Notes: generated from the sequence alone by a model not told the origin. Numbered from the stretch's first letter, positions 1 to 20,260 are shown. The stretch is DNA of 64,000 bases from Semisulcospira habei (GCA_036245525.1 BTPG01000006.1:88070139-88134138); one strand, 5' to 3'. A program made the numbers and translations.

Positions 1-237
1 CCTAAATAAAGCTAAGACCATTTAGCAACACACATCCAATATCAAGAGCTACAGGCAGTGCAGACAGTAGGGAGAGTTTTAAAAAGGCAAATACAGGTGA
101 ATGGACAAAGGGTAGACAGAAACACATGCCCCAGAATAGAGAGAAAAACCCACCCTGTGGGGCTGACCAGGGTGACCCTGGGAACTAAAAAATACCTAAC
201 CCCACCCAAGTCCCCCAGGGCAGACCCGGGTGGGGTG
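1..237 (+). repeat. Dispersed repeat, inverted partner at 31003-31236
   Basis: The segment matches the reverse complement of 31003-31236 over its whole length with scattered differences. Shared blocks include TTTAGCAACACACATCCAAT and the GGGTGACC region. It has no coding potential. It is followed by a GAGAC-type short tandem run at 275-312. Confidence 0.8.
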
Positions 238-489
238 GTAAGGGAAGAGAAGAGGATAAAAGACGAGAGGAAACGAGACAAGACAAGACGAGACGAGACG
301 AGACGAGACGAAACAGACTTCAGTGAAGCCATGCAAAGCTAAGCCAAACCAAGGCATCGCAAGGTACAATCGTCGGCAAATGATTTGTGTCATTTTCATT
401 ACAGCGAGAGATGGATGGACCATAATAGTTCAAGGGTAGTGTCAGATTAGCCTGGCGTTTTAGATGCAATAACTTACGAATATGCTTAC

Positions 490-9048
<8,559 letters not shown>

Positions 9049-9097
9049 CTGCAAAATACAAGTACATGAGTGCAGAATTTTTTTCTTACACACCCCC

Positions 9098-9124
9098 TTT
9101 TTTTTTTTTTTTTTTTTTTTTTTT
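9098..9124. repeat. Poly-T tract
   Basis: Twenty-seven T residues directly precede the dispersed repeat at 9126. Confidence 0.95.
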
Positions 9125-9125
9125 G

Positions 9126-9672
9126 GCTGCCTTTGAGCGGAAAGGCTGTATCATACACGTGTGATACAGCTTGGCTGTATCACACGTGTGTGATAGAGTC
9201 CAGGTGCGTGAACGGATAAGTGTGCATAATATTGTTTTGTAAAAAAAATCTGGTCAACAAAAAGGTGCGGGCACACACGATTTGAAACTTGACCTACTTT
9301 CAGCTCACGTGCAATGACGCCATTTCGTAGTGATGACTGACATTCTGGCGTCATGTATTGAGCAATTACGTCATCGTGTAGGAACATTTGTCTGACATCC
9401 AAAATATTACAAGGTAAATGACGTCATGTTTTTTTTGCCAAAGACGCAATGGCGGCTGCGTTGTGGTTAGACGTGTGCCGAAAACCAACTCACATTAGAT
9501 TTATGCCAAGAAAAAGGTGAGTAAGAAATAGATTCTTACATGGGTGTTTAGGTGGTACTGAGAATCTGACGCTCGTGGTCCTAAAACCTTGTCCTACTCG
9601 CTTTCGCTCGTAGGATAAGTTTTTAAAACCACTCGAGCGAGATTCTCAGTATCACCCAAACACCGATGTAAG
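9126..9672 (+). repeat. Roughly 520-bp dispersed repeat, copy 2
   Basis: Direct-orientation relative of 4239-4760. Here the short CACACGTGTGTG palindrome occurs twice. The 3' inverted repeat (ACATGGGTGTTTAGGTG to its complement) spans 9537-9670. Confidence 0.75.
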
Positions 9673-9789
9673 ACTCTATATGTAACAATGTAATAATTAT
9701 CAGAAAGTTATGTAGTTTCCTGCTGAGAGTGGCCATTGGTAGTAGGTGCGATATTTAACTGCCAGTTTAACTGTGTTTGTTGAAGTCAT

Positions 9790-9958
9790 TTGTTAATTTA
9801 ACGTCAAAGAGCCTCGGCCGTCAAAGGAACATGGATGCAAAATGGTGTCAGCAAGAGGCATAGATCCTCATGAGCCCCCGCAACTGCGGGGGCTCATGAG
9901 GATCTATGTCTCTTGCATCTGAATTGTGTTCACTTTTTCTCGGCAGTGAAGGAGTTAA
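9790..9958. mobile_element. PAL-A element, well preserved
   Basis: The core at 9851-9916 has arms GCAAGAGGCATAGATCCTCA with near-perfect partners around GCAACTGC. The flanks keep the family's outer sequence (GTCAAAGGAACATGGAT on the left, CGGCAGTGAAGGAGTTAA on the right). Confidence 0.85.
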
Positions 9959-10009
9959 CATGTAACATATTCAGACCTTAGGTCGAAAATACACAAATTT
10001 GGGAGCTGT

Positions 10010-10130
10010 CTTATTTTGAAGATTTCTGAGTAGTCCAGGAGACAGATCGACCATGACACTTCAGGTGTAGTGAGAAAAAAAAAAAAAAAACAACAACAAA
10101 CAAACAAACCGCTGGCCGATTCCTATTCCG
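10010..10130. mobile_element. PAL-C/B remnant with poly-A
   Basis: AGGAGACAGATCGACCATGA and ACTTCAGGTGTAGTG are recognisable as part of a left arm. The rest is replaced by an A-rich tract at 10075-10090. Confidence 0.4.
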
Positions 10131-10411
10131 TTGCAGTGTATCAGCGTTAAATACATGAACCCATACGCTTTACAGCAACCACACAGTATTTAGCTCCACC
10201 AAATAAATGTCCCCAAAGACAACCCTTGGAAGGAGGAGGAAGGGGGATATGAGGGGTGGGGGAGATGGGGAAGGGGGGGGGGGGAGAGACAGAACGAGCC
10301 TACGAACGACAAACACACAAAACTTTAATTTCCCTAAAAGGATTGAGATTTATGGCGTGAAGGTCTTCTTCCAGTCTGTTCTTGCTAAGCTACTAAAAAC
10401 AAATAACAAGC

Positions 10412-10538
<127 letters not shown>

Positions 10539-10550
10539 CAAGTCTGAGTA

Positions 10551-10975
10551 GGGAGCACCCAACTTACAATTAATTAAACAGTGTTTTTCCATTTGTTTGA
10601 TGGACATTTTAAAAAACCGCATTGCTATGTTTAAACGTGTGAGTGTTTTCATGCATTTGTGTGAAATTAATTTCGCTTCATAACACTTCCAACAGCCTTT
10701 ACACAAATACTTTATCACAGTATCGCTCGCGACTTCGCTCAAGCTGTGTCAAGTCAGAACGAGAGAGCACTCAAATTACAAATTAAACAGTTTTCTTTGA
10801 TTTGTGTGAGGGGCATTAAAGAAACGTATTGCTACGTTTACACGTTGTTGTTTTTTTGTTTTTGTTTTTGTTTTTCATGCACATGCGTGAAATTCATTTC
10901 GCTTCATAACACTTCCAATAGCCTTACACAAACACTTAAATACTGTTTCGCTCGCACTTCGTTCAGGGTTGTCTC
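10551..10975. repeat. Tandem duplication, unit about 205-215 bp
   Basis: Unit 1 (10551-10755) and unit 2 (10760-10975) share TTAAACAGT, TTCGCTTCATAACACTTCCA and a CGCTCGC-ACTTCG region, with moderate divergence. The unit is non-coding. Confidence 0.8.
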
Positions 10976-11596
10976 TTTGGGTTTCAGAGCCAATCGGCTT
11001 TATTTAAAATAGACTCAATCGGCTGTCTTTAGACTTGCCTGCTAAGTACAAAGGCACACATACAAGTGTTCGACCGTGCGAGCTCAAGGGTAGTGGTTAA
11101 TTAGCTTGGCGCCTTCAGCATATATCAGTATATCGATGGTTTAATCAGGCACTGAACTGTGGTCTGCACTTGGCGCTTCAAGTGAAAGCGTCAGGGGCTA
11201 TGACCATTACAAGTGCGGAATTATAACGTCTCAGCCAAATGTGAAGGCAATGCCCTTATTAAATCGTTACGCCTTCCCATGGAATTAATGTTATGAGGCG
11301 CAAAATCTGTTCCATGTATTTGTGTTCCATAGCCTGAGACCCGTGTTTAGCAAAGGCGCCAGTTACCTGCACGTGCTGGTGAAAATTTACAATTTATTTA
11401 AGTAAGCCCTCACGTGCCCGGAATAGTTTAATAAAGTGATTCTAAACATTTGAATTTCTATCAGGGCCGTACACCGGAATGTCTCAGAACTGTAACCGTA
11501 CTAAATAAGTTCATTTTCTTCTTATAACTTTTACTGAACATATTATTATGGGTTGCTACGTTAATTAGCCGGTTTCACATATAAAATATAAGAATA
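10976..11596. other. No recognisable gene
   Basis: AT-rich sequence. A short piece near 11080-11115 (CTCAAGGGTAGTGG, TTAGCTTGGCGCC) is a PAL-B arm remnant. The rest is unassigned. Confidence 0.5.
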
Positions 11597-11932
11597 AGAA
11601 TAATAGTACTTTATTATCTCGAAAAGAGAAATTCGTTTGTGGTACATTTATATCCGAGAGTACAAACAAGACATGAAAACATAACATAATTATGAACATT
11701 TTCTCTCTGCACTTACACAGCTACAAATTCCAAATGGACATAAGTATACACTACAAAATCTTTACGCATAACTCTTACACATCTCACACATAAACGCCTT
11801 TTATGAACTGAACTGAGCGGCACTTACACATTCACACCCACCTCTACACAGGCATACATAATACACGTGTTTCATCCTAATCCTAAAATTAAAGGGCTGA
11901 GAGAGTACACGAGTACATTATGTATTTTAAAA

Positions 11933-11963
<31 letters not shown>

Positions 11964-12262
11964 ACAACAATAACAACACAAGCTCCATTCCAACTGTGAC
12001 ACAGGTAAAGGGGGCTAGGAGGAGGAGTTAGGTTTGGGTATGCGTGGATGTACCTACAGATTGCTTAGAGTGATGGATTTGGGGGTGAAACTGTTCTGTA
12101 GTCTGAGTGTCCTAGCTTTGTGCGTGCGGAGTCTGCGGCCAGAGGGGAGGAGTTCATAGAGGTGGGCAAGGACATGGGATCTGTCTGAAGCTATCCTCCT
12201 ACCCTGTCTGAAGCTCTCCGCTAACCCTTTTTCACCAGCTGTCCGCCTACCCTTTCTCACCA
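11597..12262 (-). mobile_element. LINE 3' fragment (degraded non-LTR retrotransposon)
   Basis: Minus-strand translation near 12060-12190 gives LLPSGRRLRTHKARTLRLQN and SFTPKSI, the common C-terminal tail of non-LTR polyproteins. It is followed by a 3' region ending at TTTCGAGATAATAAAGTA. There is an AAT repeat at 11937-11962. No reverse transcriptase domain remains. Confidence 0.65.
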
Positions 12263-12419
12263 GCTATCCGCCTGCCCTTTCTCACCACACGCTGTTCATA
12301 CAGGGACTCTACACTCGCTTGCTGACTGCCAATCACCAATACAATATTGGACAATTATTGTGTGGTCCGCTTGGCTAGCTTTGTTTCGCAACCGTACACT
12401 GGCATTTGCGTTCGCCCAG

Positions 12420-12601
12420 TTAACGCCACGGCCGCATGTCCCAAATTTTGGAGGTGTCACCTAAAGACTATGTACCAGTTACAGGAGACCATGATAATTC
12501 AAGGGTAGTGCCAGATTAGCTTGGCGCCTATACCTATATACCCTTGAATTATCATGGTCGACCCATCTTCTGCTGTAGTGCGTCGGGATTGAATGGCTTA
12601 A
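12420..12601. mobile_element. PAL-B element with internal deletion
   Basis: TTAA at both ends; the one-sided spacer (CCAAATTTTGGAGGTGTCAC) is kept. The inner half of the right arm is replaced by a short AT-rich piece, so the hairpin is much shorter than in full copies. Confidence 0.8.
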
Positions 12602-12756
12602 TACTAGTGAAGACGTCACTTCCGTGAAGAATCATATCCTGACCGTTTACATCCTTCTTGTGAGTGTGTAACCGGTGCAAAAATCTTTACTCGAAAATAT
12701 CGTCAAACAACAGTGCATCGCTGCACCACAGGCGTCGGATGCTCCACTCATAATCG

Positions 12757-12853
12757 ATCGTACTGTTACACGTGTAGTGGGAATAGTACTATTTCCCACT
12801 ACCCATGTTATAGAGGTGATCGATTTAGCAACGATCATCCCATGCCTATGCGC
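12757..12853. repeat. PAL-H palindrome
   Basis: The right half contains CGATTTAGCAACGATCATCC, and the inner arms TAGTGGGAATAGTACTATTT form a palindrome. The left half is diverged. Confidence 0.55.
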
Positions 12854-13163
12854 TCGACGCGCGCCTTTGATGCGAAGCAAATTGTACATGAAGTGTTTCC
12901 AGGGGCGAGGCGCGGTGTCCACAGGGAAAAAATGGCGAACTTTTACTTGTATCAAACAATCTAAACTCCAAAATTTAATAAAAGATTGGCTTAACACTTT
13001 TTAAAGTAACTATAAGTATATCGATGGTTTAACTGAAAAACCATGCATCTGACACACAAATGTGTCAGATACAAGATTTACCAGTTATCTGTGTCTAAAA
13101 TTTTAAAAAGGACACAGTTGTCTGATCTCATTTCAGGCTTATTTTTTAAAGATTGTAAGTTAT

Positions 13164-13313
13164 TGAGACTTAGGAGTCCAATTTAACGATTTATAAAAAA
13201 ATATCGAAATGTCCTGATAAAAGCCGAGCCGCGATAGGGTCGACGCTTATATCAGCCATCGGGGCATTCTCATAAATTTTGATATCAGACTCCTAAATCT
13301 CAGTAAAGTATGC
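13164..13313. repeat. Inverted-repeat element, about 150 bp
   Basis: TGAGACTTAGGAGTC at the left is mirrored by GACTCCTAAATCTCA at the right. Inside, GAAATGTCCTGATA and TATCAGCCATCGGGGCATT extend imperfect pairing. No other copy was noticed. Confidence 0.65.
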
Positions 13314-13625
13314 TTTGCTCTAGAAGCTAATGTATAGCGTGAGAAAGCGGGAGTATGACTAAAACACCAAATTTCACCATACATTTAACCCCTCCACCTG
13401 AGACAGCTAAAACAACCACTGACAACAACTTCTCAGCTTTCATTTCTGTTCTCACAGTGTGATAGATAGTAAACGATTTGATTTCATAATTTTTAAAAAG
13501 GTATCACTTTCGCCATTTCAAGTTCTCGACAAAGTCCACTTTGGCGGAAAGAGTAAGGTCAGGGCTACGGGTTCAACTCATATCAAACGATATCAGTCTG
13601 ATATCACATTAACTCGGAATAGCTG

Positions 13626-13799
13626 TTAGTCAGTTATACACTGACATATCTCTCAAATGAGCAATATATGTAATTATTTTATGCATGCATTTTTGTTGAA
13701 CGGTTGTGAGTGTATGCATGTGTTCAGCACCATGACACGGTCCTAATTGGCATTGTCAATGTGCTAGGAAATAAAGTATCTTTAATCTTCAATCTTGAA
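13626..13799. other. Possible LINE 3' end
   Basis: The sequence ends AATAAAGTATCTTTAATCTT, a polyadenylation-like signal followed by short ATCTT repeats, which resembles a non-LTR tail. No coding remnant is visible, so the call is weak. Confidence 0.3.
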
Positions 13800-13993
13800 T
13801 TAACCCTTTTCATCCTGATACAATATTGCTTGAAATAAATGTGACTATGATAGTTCAAGGGTGGTGCCAGGATAGCTTGACACCTGAGGCGCCAAGCTAT
13901 CCTGGCGCCACCCTTGAACTAAAATGGTTAATCTATCTCCTAATCTGTAATGTAGCCTTCTTTAAAATTCAGCCTCATGATGTAATGGGTTAA
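13800..13993. mobile_element. PAL-C element
   Basis: TTAACCCTTTTCATCC and a GTAATGGGTTAA right end bound a hairpin with arms GGTGCCAGGATAGCTTG and its partner. GGATAG and CTATCC are changed together in the two arms. Confidence 0.8.
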
Positions 13994-14390
13994 TATTTCA
14001 TACCAGCCTCGCGAGCAGGCTGACTCCATCTATCGTTTTATACGTCATAAATCACGCGCAAGGCAAACCCTTCATACCATTTTCATTGGCCCAGACGGAG
14101 CAAAGGATTGTCCAAAAGCCAAAAGTCAACCAACAAAGGAGCGGATGAATGATCGAGAATCTGGCGGTCTGGTTTGATTATGATTATTCCTCCTCTCCCC
14201 GAGTGAACACTGGTATACACGAAACTAGACAGAGACAGAAATCGTCACGAGTTCCTGCCAGCTGCGGTAGCAACATGTGGATCTATGCTCTTTTGCTAAC
14301 AACAAAGAGATCGATGAATAATCGAGAGTCTGAAAGTCGAGTTTGATTTTTACCATGACGCCTGCGGAGACAATGGTGGAAATGAATCAA

Positions 14391-14455
14391 GGAAAGACGT
14401 AAATCCTCATGGGGCCCCGCATTCTGCAGGGCTCATGAGGATCTATGCCTGTTGC
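14391..14455. mobile_element. PAL-A core hairpin, diverged
   Basis: GACGTAAATCCTCATGGGGC is paired with GCAGGGCTCATGAGGATCTA. Confidence 0.65.
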
Positions 14456-14642
14456 TGGTCGAGTGAGAAAGAATGAACAAAGAAGTTAGTGTTTGTGCGG
14501 AAATATAAGATCGATTACTCGCCACTTTATGATTTCACGCCAACAACGGATCGCTAATCTGAATGTGGCGAAGGTTTCATGAGCTTCTGCTGGGAGGGCG
14601 GCTTCGGAATAATATATGATGGATACAATAATAAATTTGTGG

Positions 14643-14700
<58 letters not shown>
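14643..14700. repeat. AAT microsatellite
   Basis: About 19 ATA units, followed to about 14890 by degenerate ATT-rich sequence. Confidence 0.97.
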
Positions 14701-14702
<2 letters not shown>

Positions 14703-14919
14703 GTATATTTTTAAAATTATATTATTATTTGTGTGTGGCTATATTATAATTATTATTATTATCATTATTGTCATATTGTTCTTATCATTATCATCATCAT
14801 TATTGTTATTGTTATATGGTTATTATTATTATTAGATGTGGTAGTATTATCCCTAGTATTATTAGTATTAGTATTTCATTATGTATAGTTGTTTTGATCG
14901 TGTTAGTATTAATAGTACA

Positions 14920-15146
14920 TTAACCCTTTCGCTGCCATTGATCATGAATTTATCGTCTGAAGCGACTGCACACTGATAGACATTTGCGTGAAGTACACAG
15001 GTGTAGATGTGACAATAGGCATAAAGAGCACAGAACTAACAAGAGACATAAATCCTCATGAGCCCCCGCGACTGCGGGGGCTCATGAGGATTTATGTCTC
15101 TTGCAGATGGGTAGCGTTCGCCTTGCCCCGGCAGTTAACGGGTTAA
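14920..15146. mobile_element. PAL-A element, full length with TTAA ends
   Basis: The left end is TTAACCCTTTCGCTGCC, and the right end is GGCAGTTAACGGGTTAA. The core at 15040-15104 has arms with AAATCC and GGATTT instead of GATCC and GGATC, changed in both arms. This is the clearest copy for defining the outer ends. Confidence 0.85.
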
Positions 15147-15653
15147 TATTAATAAACCGATAATACTAAAACTGTTAATATTAGTATTCATACTGATATT
15201 CATGCGTGCATTAAGATTCATATTTTCTGTGACTTTAGAATCTTTAAACTTCATAATTTTCATACGGCAGTAGGGGGAGGGAATTCCGTTTTCTGTCTTA
15301 CATTTTATCAAACAGGAACAAATGCGTACAGGCCTGAACAGCACACGGGTAGTAGAAGCTTGTCGCCTTGTCATAAATCTGGGTCACTTGGGAAACGGTC
15401 GACACACCACACCAACCATCAGCAATTTATTTCAGAAAGTTGGAGCATTTCGCTAATATTATGTCAGTTTTTTTGCAAGAGAGAATTGCACACATGATTG
15501 TAAAATAAAATGTGGAGTCCGGACAATGTGAACGAGTCCCAGTTTGCTGATAAAGCACGAAGAAACAGACTTTCTTTCTGATAAAGCCACGTGATTGGGA
15601 GGTAACCACACACACACACAAAGATTGCAGCCCTTGACAAAGATGAACCGAAT

Positions 15654-15867
15654 TTAACTCATTCAGCCCGACGGCCGTATTTCCCAAATTTTGGAGGCGT
15701 CATCTAATGACTATGCACCAGTTGCAGGAGATGGATCGACCATGATAATTCAAGGGCAGTGCCAGATTAGCTTGGCGCCCACAGGCGCGAAGCTAATCTG
15801 GCACTACCCTTGAATTATCATGGTCGACCCATCTCCTGCTGTAGTACGTCAGGGCTGATTGGGTTAA
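15654..15867. mobile_element. PAL-B element, complete
   Basis: TTAA at both ends. The sequence is almost identical to the copy at 2786-2999, including its CCGTATTTCCC spacer. The loop differs slightly (CCACAGGCGCG). Confidence 0.85.
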
Positions 15868-16040
15868 AGGCCGTTCTGTTGTAAGTTATGGCTTTGTATA
15901 TTTTAATGTATGAACTCCCATTTATCCAATCCTACACCAAATAAACGATAAATAAGTAAATAATGATAAATAGATGGAAAAAATAAAATAAATGTTTAAA
16001 AAAAATCAATCAATCATAAATAAATAAATAAATAAATCCG

Positions 16041-16118
16041 TAAGAGGTATAGATCCTCATGAGCCCCAGGGTATACGGGTGCTCTTATGCGGGGCTGATG
16101 AGGATCTTTGCCTCTTAC
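16041..16118. mobile_element. PAL-A core hairpin
   Basis: GTAAGAGGTATAGATCCTCA is paired with TGAGGATCTTTGCCTCTTAC; the loop is expanded. TAAG and CTTA replace CAAG and CTTG in both arms. Confidence 0.7.
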
Positions 16119-16155
16119 ATACAGTGAGGGTTCACAAGAATAAATAAATAAATAT

Positions 16156-16220
16156 GTAAGAGGCCAAGATCCTCGTAAGCCCCAGTACATGCGGGGGCTC
16201 ATGAGGATCTATGCCTCTTG
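16156..16220. mobile_element. PAL-A core hairpin, adjacent copy
   Basis: The second copy lies 38 bp after the previous one, separated by AAATA repeats. The left arm carries extra changes (GGCCAAGATCCTCGTAAG). Confidence 0.7.
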
Positions 16221-16249
16221 CATGCTGTGAGGGCTCGTAAGAATCTATG

Positions 16250-16760
16250 CCTTTGTGCACGAGCCGGTTGTGCCCCGATTTTGAAGCCGATTCCGATCCG
16301 ATTGCGATCGGATGACGTCAATTATCCGATCCGGTCCCAATCGGCTGGGAATCGGGTGTCTAGAACCTGCTCTATTTTCCCGATCCGATTCGGCCCCGGT
16401 TGTAAGCTTCAACCAATCAGAGCGCGTCTCGCAAAGCACGTCGTTTCACAGTTTGCAAATGGCCGAACACACCTGTTGTGATCAGTACCACGGCCGTTGC
16501 CGCTGATGTTTCGCACGCCTCTTCCCGAATATGATGCAAAACTGCTGATAATGCAAGCACATCATCATCACTGTCAAAACTAGCAGTCATTTTGCAGAAC
16601 AGGTACGAATTTGATCTTCGGTTCAAACCGGTCGGCTAAACAAGTCGGGAAATGTCAGTGTGGCAGTGCACACGTTTTTTAGTCCGGCCCGATCACCTAC
16701 CGATTCGAAAACTGATCGGGAATCGGCCTCAAAACCGGGCTCGTGTAGTGGGGCCTTTAT
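16250..16760. mobile_element. Non-autonomous DNA transposon with diverged TIRs
   Basis: CACGAGCC and GCCGATTCCGATC near 16258-16300 correspond in inverse to GATCGGGAATCGGC and GGGCTCGTGTAG near 16714-16751. Minus strand 16417-16626 is open and reads MTASFDSDDDVLALSAVLHH. This resembles an N-terminal fragment of a transposon protein, but the family is not identified. A CCAAT box sits at 16412. Superfamily uncertain. Confidence 0.5.
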
Positions 16761-17188
16761 CAAAGTATGCAGTCACACTACCTCAGCTGATGGCCTGTGG
16801 GGTTGACTGTGACAGGGACAATAGACACGCAGAGACAAACCCTAGTCATGTCAAAAGTTGCATTGTTCGCCGAACTATCTTCAGGCATTGAACATGAATT
16901 TCCGGGCTACAGTGAAAGCATAACTGACAGATTTGGAGTACGATTGAGATAATGAGCAAATCGTAGTATGATATTGTTAACAATGTTGTGGTGGCATGAT
17001 GACTGGAAGAAATGATTCTGTCTTTGTATTTCAAGGCTAAGGAAAATTTTCCTCTTGCTAAGGCGTTGGTTCGTAGTTTAATTTGAAATTTTACCTTTTA
17101 TCACAAACGTTTCACAATGCCATCGCTGTACTATTCTAGACAACATTAGGAATAGTTGCATTTCATTATAATTCAGTCGGAAAGTATG

Positions 17189-17505
17189 TTAATAATAATA
17201 ATAATAATTAATAATTACGGTATTTATAATGCGCTTATCTTATAATAATTATAACTCTATGCGCGCACGCACAACTCGCGCACGCATGCGCACGCTTTAG
17301 ACAACGACTCACGTACCACAAATAGTGAAATACATGACGACAGTCAGCTTGGGGTGGGGAGTGTCGTGATATAGTGCTAGAACTGTTGAAAGAGGTGAGT
17401 TTTGAGGGCGGAGTGGAAGGAGGAGAGAGAGTGTTTCTGACGGAGAGAGAGTGGGAAAGTGTTCCAGGTGGATGGACCGTATACTGAGAAGGACTTGACT
17501 GCCGC
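17189..17505 (-). mobile_element. LINE 3' end, 5'-truncated copy
   Basis: Matches 41310-41615 closely, including ACGGTATTTATAATGCGCTT, the CGCGCACGCATGCGCACG block and GTGTTCCAGGTGGATGGACC. Only the last few tens of codons of the open reading frame and the 3' UTR remain. Confidence 0.85.
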
Positions 17506-17529
17506 GAAAACGTGAACAAGACCTAAGAA

Positions 17530-17596
17530 CAAGAGACATAGATCCTCATGAGCCCCCGCAGTTGCGGGGGCTCATGAGGATATATGCCTCTTGCAG
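17530..17596. mobile_element. PAL-A core hairpin
   Basis: The arms AAGAGACATAGATCCTCATG and partner are near-perfect around GCAGTTGC. It follows the LINE fragment directly. Confidence 0.85.
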
Positions 17597-18300
17597 ACAT
17601 CACTTTCAATCCATGTCCTTGGGATGGTTTGGGCTCTTTGGCTTTGAATTAACGAAGATTGCAGGAACGCAGACTCCCTCAAGTGGCAGGCAATGGGTAA
17701 AGATCCATAAAAGATCTTTTCTTCATATCTAAAAAAAAACCAAACAAACAAACAAACAAAACCCTACAATTACTCACCATCTGAAAAACTATCCATTCTG
17801 AAAGTTCGTATGTTTTGCTCTTCTGTCCAAGTTTTATATAGAAGAGGCTGTTTCATTCCAGCATATCGACGATCGCGGGACCTCATTCACGAACTTGTAA
17901 TCTCCACAAACTATATTGTCGTCTGTCACTTGACATTCATAAATTAATGTATCACTCTTATTGCCGCACAAACACACTGAAAGTTACCCTGAAACGAATC
18001 AACCATTCCACTGGCAATTGTCTCGATATCACCATATTTCCAGTGGGAAATGATCGGTATAGATGAAAACAACACTAAACACGAAGGTCAGCTCAAATCT
18101 ACCGATATGCTTTTTGGTTGGGACCGCATATCCGTGTGGTCAAGGTGTGAAAAATATAATGCAGCCACGCAAGCACACACGGTAATCTGGTGCTCTCTCA
18201 CGATCTCCGGCGCAGCGATCGCACTTTCACAATGCACTAATTCGCAGTTAGGTCAATATCCGACAACTACCTCCGCATGCCGAGCAGAGATGTAGTTGGA
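17597..18300. other. No recognisable gene
   Basis: Unassigned mixed sequence with a short CAAA run near 17745. Short open frames look random. Confidence 0.5.
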
Positions 18301-18305
18301 TAACT

Positions 18306-18372
18306 GCAATAGGCATAGATTCTCATGAGCCCCTGCTGTCGCAGCGGCTCATGAGAATCTATGTCTCTTGCA
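18306..18372. mobile_element. PAL-A core hairpin
   Basis: ATAGATTCTCATGAGCCCC is paired with GGCTCATGAGAATCTATG. TTCTC and GAGAA replace the family's TCCTC and GAGGA in both arms. Confidence 0.8.
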
Positions 18373-18850
18373 CATGGAATTGGGCAGAGAGCTACCTCTT
18401 ACTCCCAAAAACTGCGCGCGACGAAAACAAGAATGGATTTGAGGCTGGAACTTATCGGCAGCTGCATTCCTGTCTACGATTACTGTACGCTGTGAGACCC
18501 AAGAAGCGAAATAAAATTATTAAAATTTGTTTGCAAACTAAACAACGTCAGCGACAACATCGTCAACAACAGCAGCAAAGACAACAACGAAATAAATGAC
18601 AACAACAATATCAATATTATTATCATTGGTTTCGGAAAGTGGCCTGCTACCTCGTTTCATTGGCTTGTAATATATGTTGTGCCAACAGTAGATGCATTTT
18701 ATATTCACGAAAATATTGGGTGATATTGGGGGATTTTACTGAAAGAGTGTTTTTTTTTTTTTTTCCTGTAAAGTGTTGCTGCTCGTATTGCAGATTGCTT
18801 ATTCTGACAGGCTACATTCCTATAGCCCCCCCCCCCCCAACACCCCCAAA

Positions 18851-18940
18851 GGCATGGGATGATCGTTACGTAATCGAGTACCTCTGTAACAGGGGTAGTA
18901 GGAAATCAATTACACAATGATCACCCCATGCCTTTAAAGC
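18851..18940. repeat. PAL-H palindrome
   Basis: AGGCATGGGATGATCGTTAC is paired with a right arm ending TGATCACCCCATGCCT. The centre contains ACAGGGGTAGTAGGA. Confidence 0.65.
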
Positions 18941-18999
18941 CCACTGCGTTTTGTCTCGTCTTTCGAGAGCGGTCTAGTTTTAGGAAACTGGTAACTTCC

Positions 19000-19880
19000 A
19001 CATTGTCTCCTTTTTCCATACTAGCGATGAAAAAATATTAAAGTTATACTCGTACGTATGATAAGTAGAATATGTTGTTGGATGTAAACCGTCGATAGGT
19101 CCCGTCTACGTTTGACACTATCGCCATAGAATCAGCCCAATAAGCATAAGGTCCTCAGACCGAGGCTAGCCCTTGCACAGCTGTGACTGATGACCGGATG
19201 ATCTTGCGCCAGCGAGCTGACCTTTCGCTCTGGATCACAGACTGCGATGATCATTGCGAAATCGACTTCCTATATAACAGGGTTAGTATGAATAAGCTCC
19301 TATGGGAATCATCAGGACAAAATTCGTCACCGACAGTCAAAGGGTTAAGGTTCTATTTTCTATTTCTATTACCCGTGTTGTAGAAGTGATAGATTTTGCA
19401 ACGATCAGTCTCATGTCTGTGCTCTGGATATTCAAACCGATATAATAAACCTAACGTCTGAGCAAACTTGTTACTGCCCCCTGCCCCCATCAACACCTAT
19501 TCCCAGCTACACTTGAGCTGTCATGCTCGTTCTACCTACCACAGCTCGAATGTGGTGCTTGCTAGCAGTGGACAATCTATGAGGCCTTGGAAGTACTGAA
19601 ATGGATGAAAAGGAAACTACCTCTTCAGCAGCGTCGCAGAGTTCTTTTTTCTTTGAAATGGAAATACAACTCTTAAACACTGTCGAAAGTTAAATTTCCC
19701 TTTACTTGCACGACCTCATAGCATATCCTAAGCTAGCAAGCACTACGTTCACATTTCTAAAAAGTGCAGTGCATGGATCGAGTTTATAAAAACAAGTGAG
19801 TGGAGCCGCAAATTAAAAAACGTATGTTCCAAAAACACAGACCGTCACCACAAAAAAATCTTTCAAACTACGAACAGAAA
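19000..19880. other. Mostly unassigned, with PAL-I and PAL-H remnants
   Basis: The PAL-I right arm (CCGACAGTCAAAGGGTTAA) ends at 19348. A PAL-H right half (GTAGAAGTGATAGATTTTGC) follows at 19379-19420. Otherwise nothing is recognised. Confidence 0.45.
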
Positions 19881-19887
19881 AAGACGT

Positions 19888-19891
<4 letters not shown>

Positions 19892-19918
<27 letters not shown>

Positions 19919-20028
19919 CCACAAACAAACCACGAATAGTATTATAGCCGCGGGTCACGCAGTTTCTAAATTCTACCCATACAAATTAACAAAGGCGCGA
20001 ACAAAAAAAAAAAAAAAAAAAAAAAAAA
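19892..20028. repeat. Two poly-A tracts
   Basis: Tracts of 27 and 24 A residues (19892-19918 and 20005-20028) are separated by 86 bp and each followed by CCACAAACAAACC or CCAAACAAACC. This suggests a local duplication of a poly-A end. Confidence 0.8.
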
Positions 20029-20079
20029 GCCAAACAAACCCGCAAGGCTTAATGCTATTTACTGCAATGAACGCAGGTC

Positions 20080-20260
20080 GTGTTTTTGAAATAATTGTAT
20101 ATTCAGTGTCAAATATCCCCAGTCGTCAAAGGAACATGGATACAAAATGTTATCAGTAAGAGTCAATAGATTCTCATTAGCCCCGCGACTGCGGGAACTC
20201 ATGAAGACCTATACCTCTTGCAGCTGTTTGGATTTGTTTTCAGCAGACTTAAAAGCAATT
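20080..20260. mobile_element. PAL-A element, diverged
   Basis: The outer sequence CGTCAAAGGAACATGGAT precedes a core at 20156-20222 with many mismatches (GTCAATAGATTCTCATTAGC). Confidence 0.7.

Noticed and set aside
12647..13004. Overlapping open frames on both strands around a palindrome
   Set aside because: The overlap follows from the PAL-H inverted repeat; no recognisable protein.
16041..16220. CRISPR-like array (two adjacent palindromic repeats)
   Set aside because: Only two copies, each a hairpin of a dispersed family, with no regular spacers; the DNA is eukaryotic.
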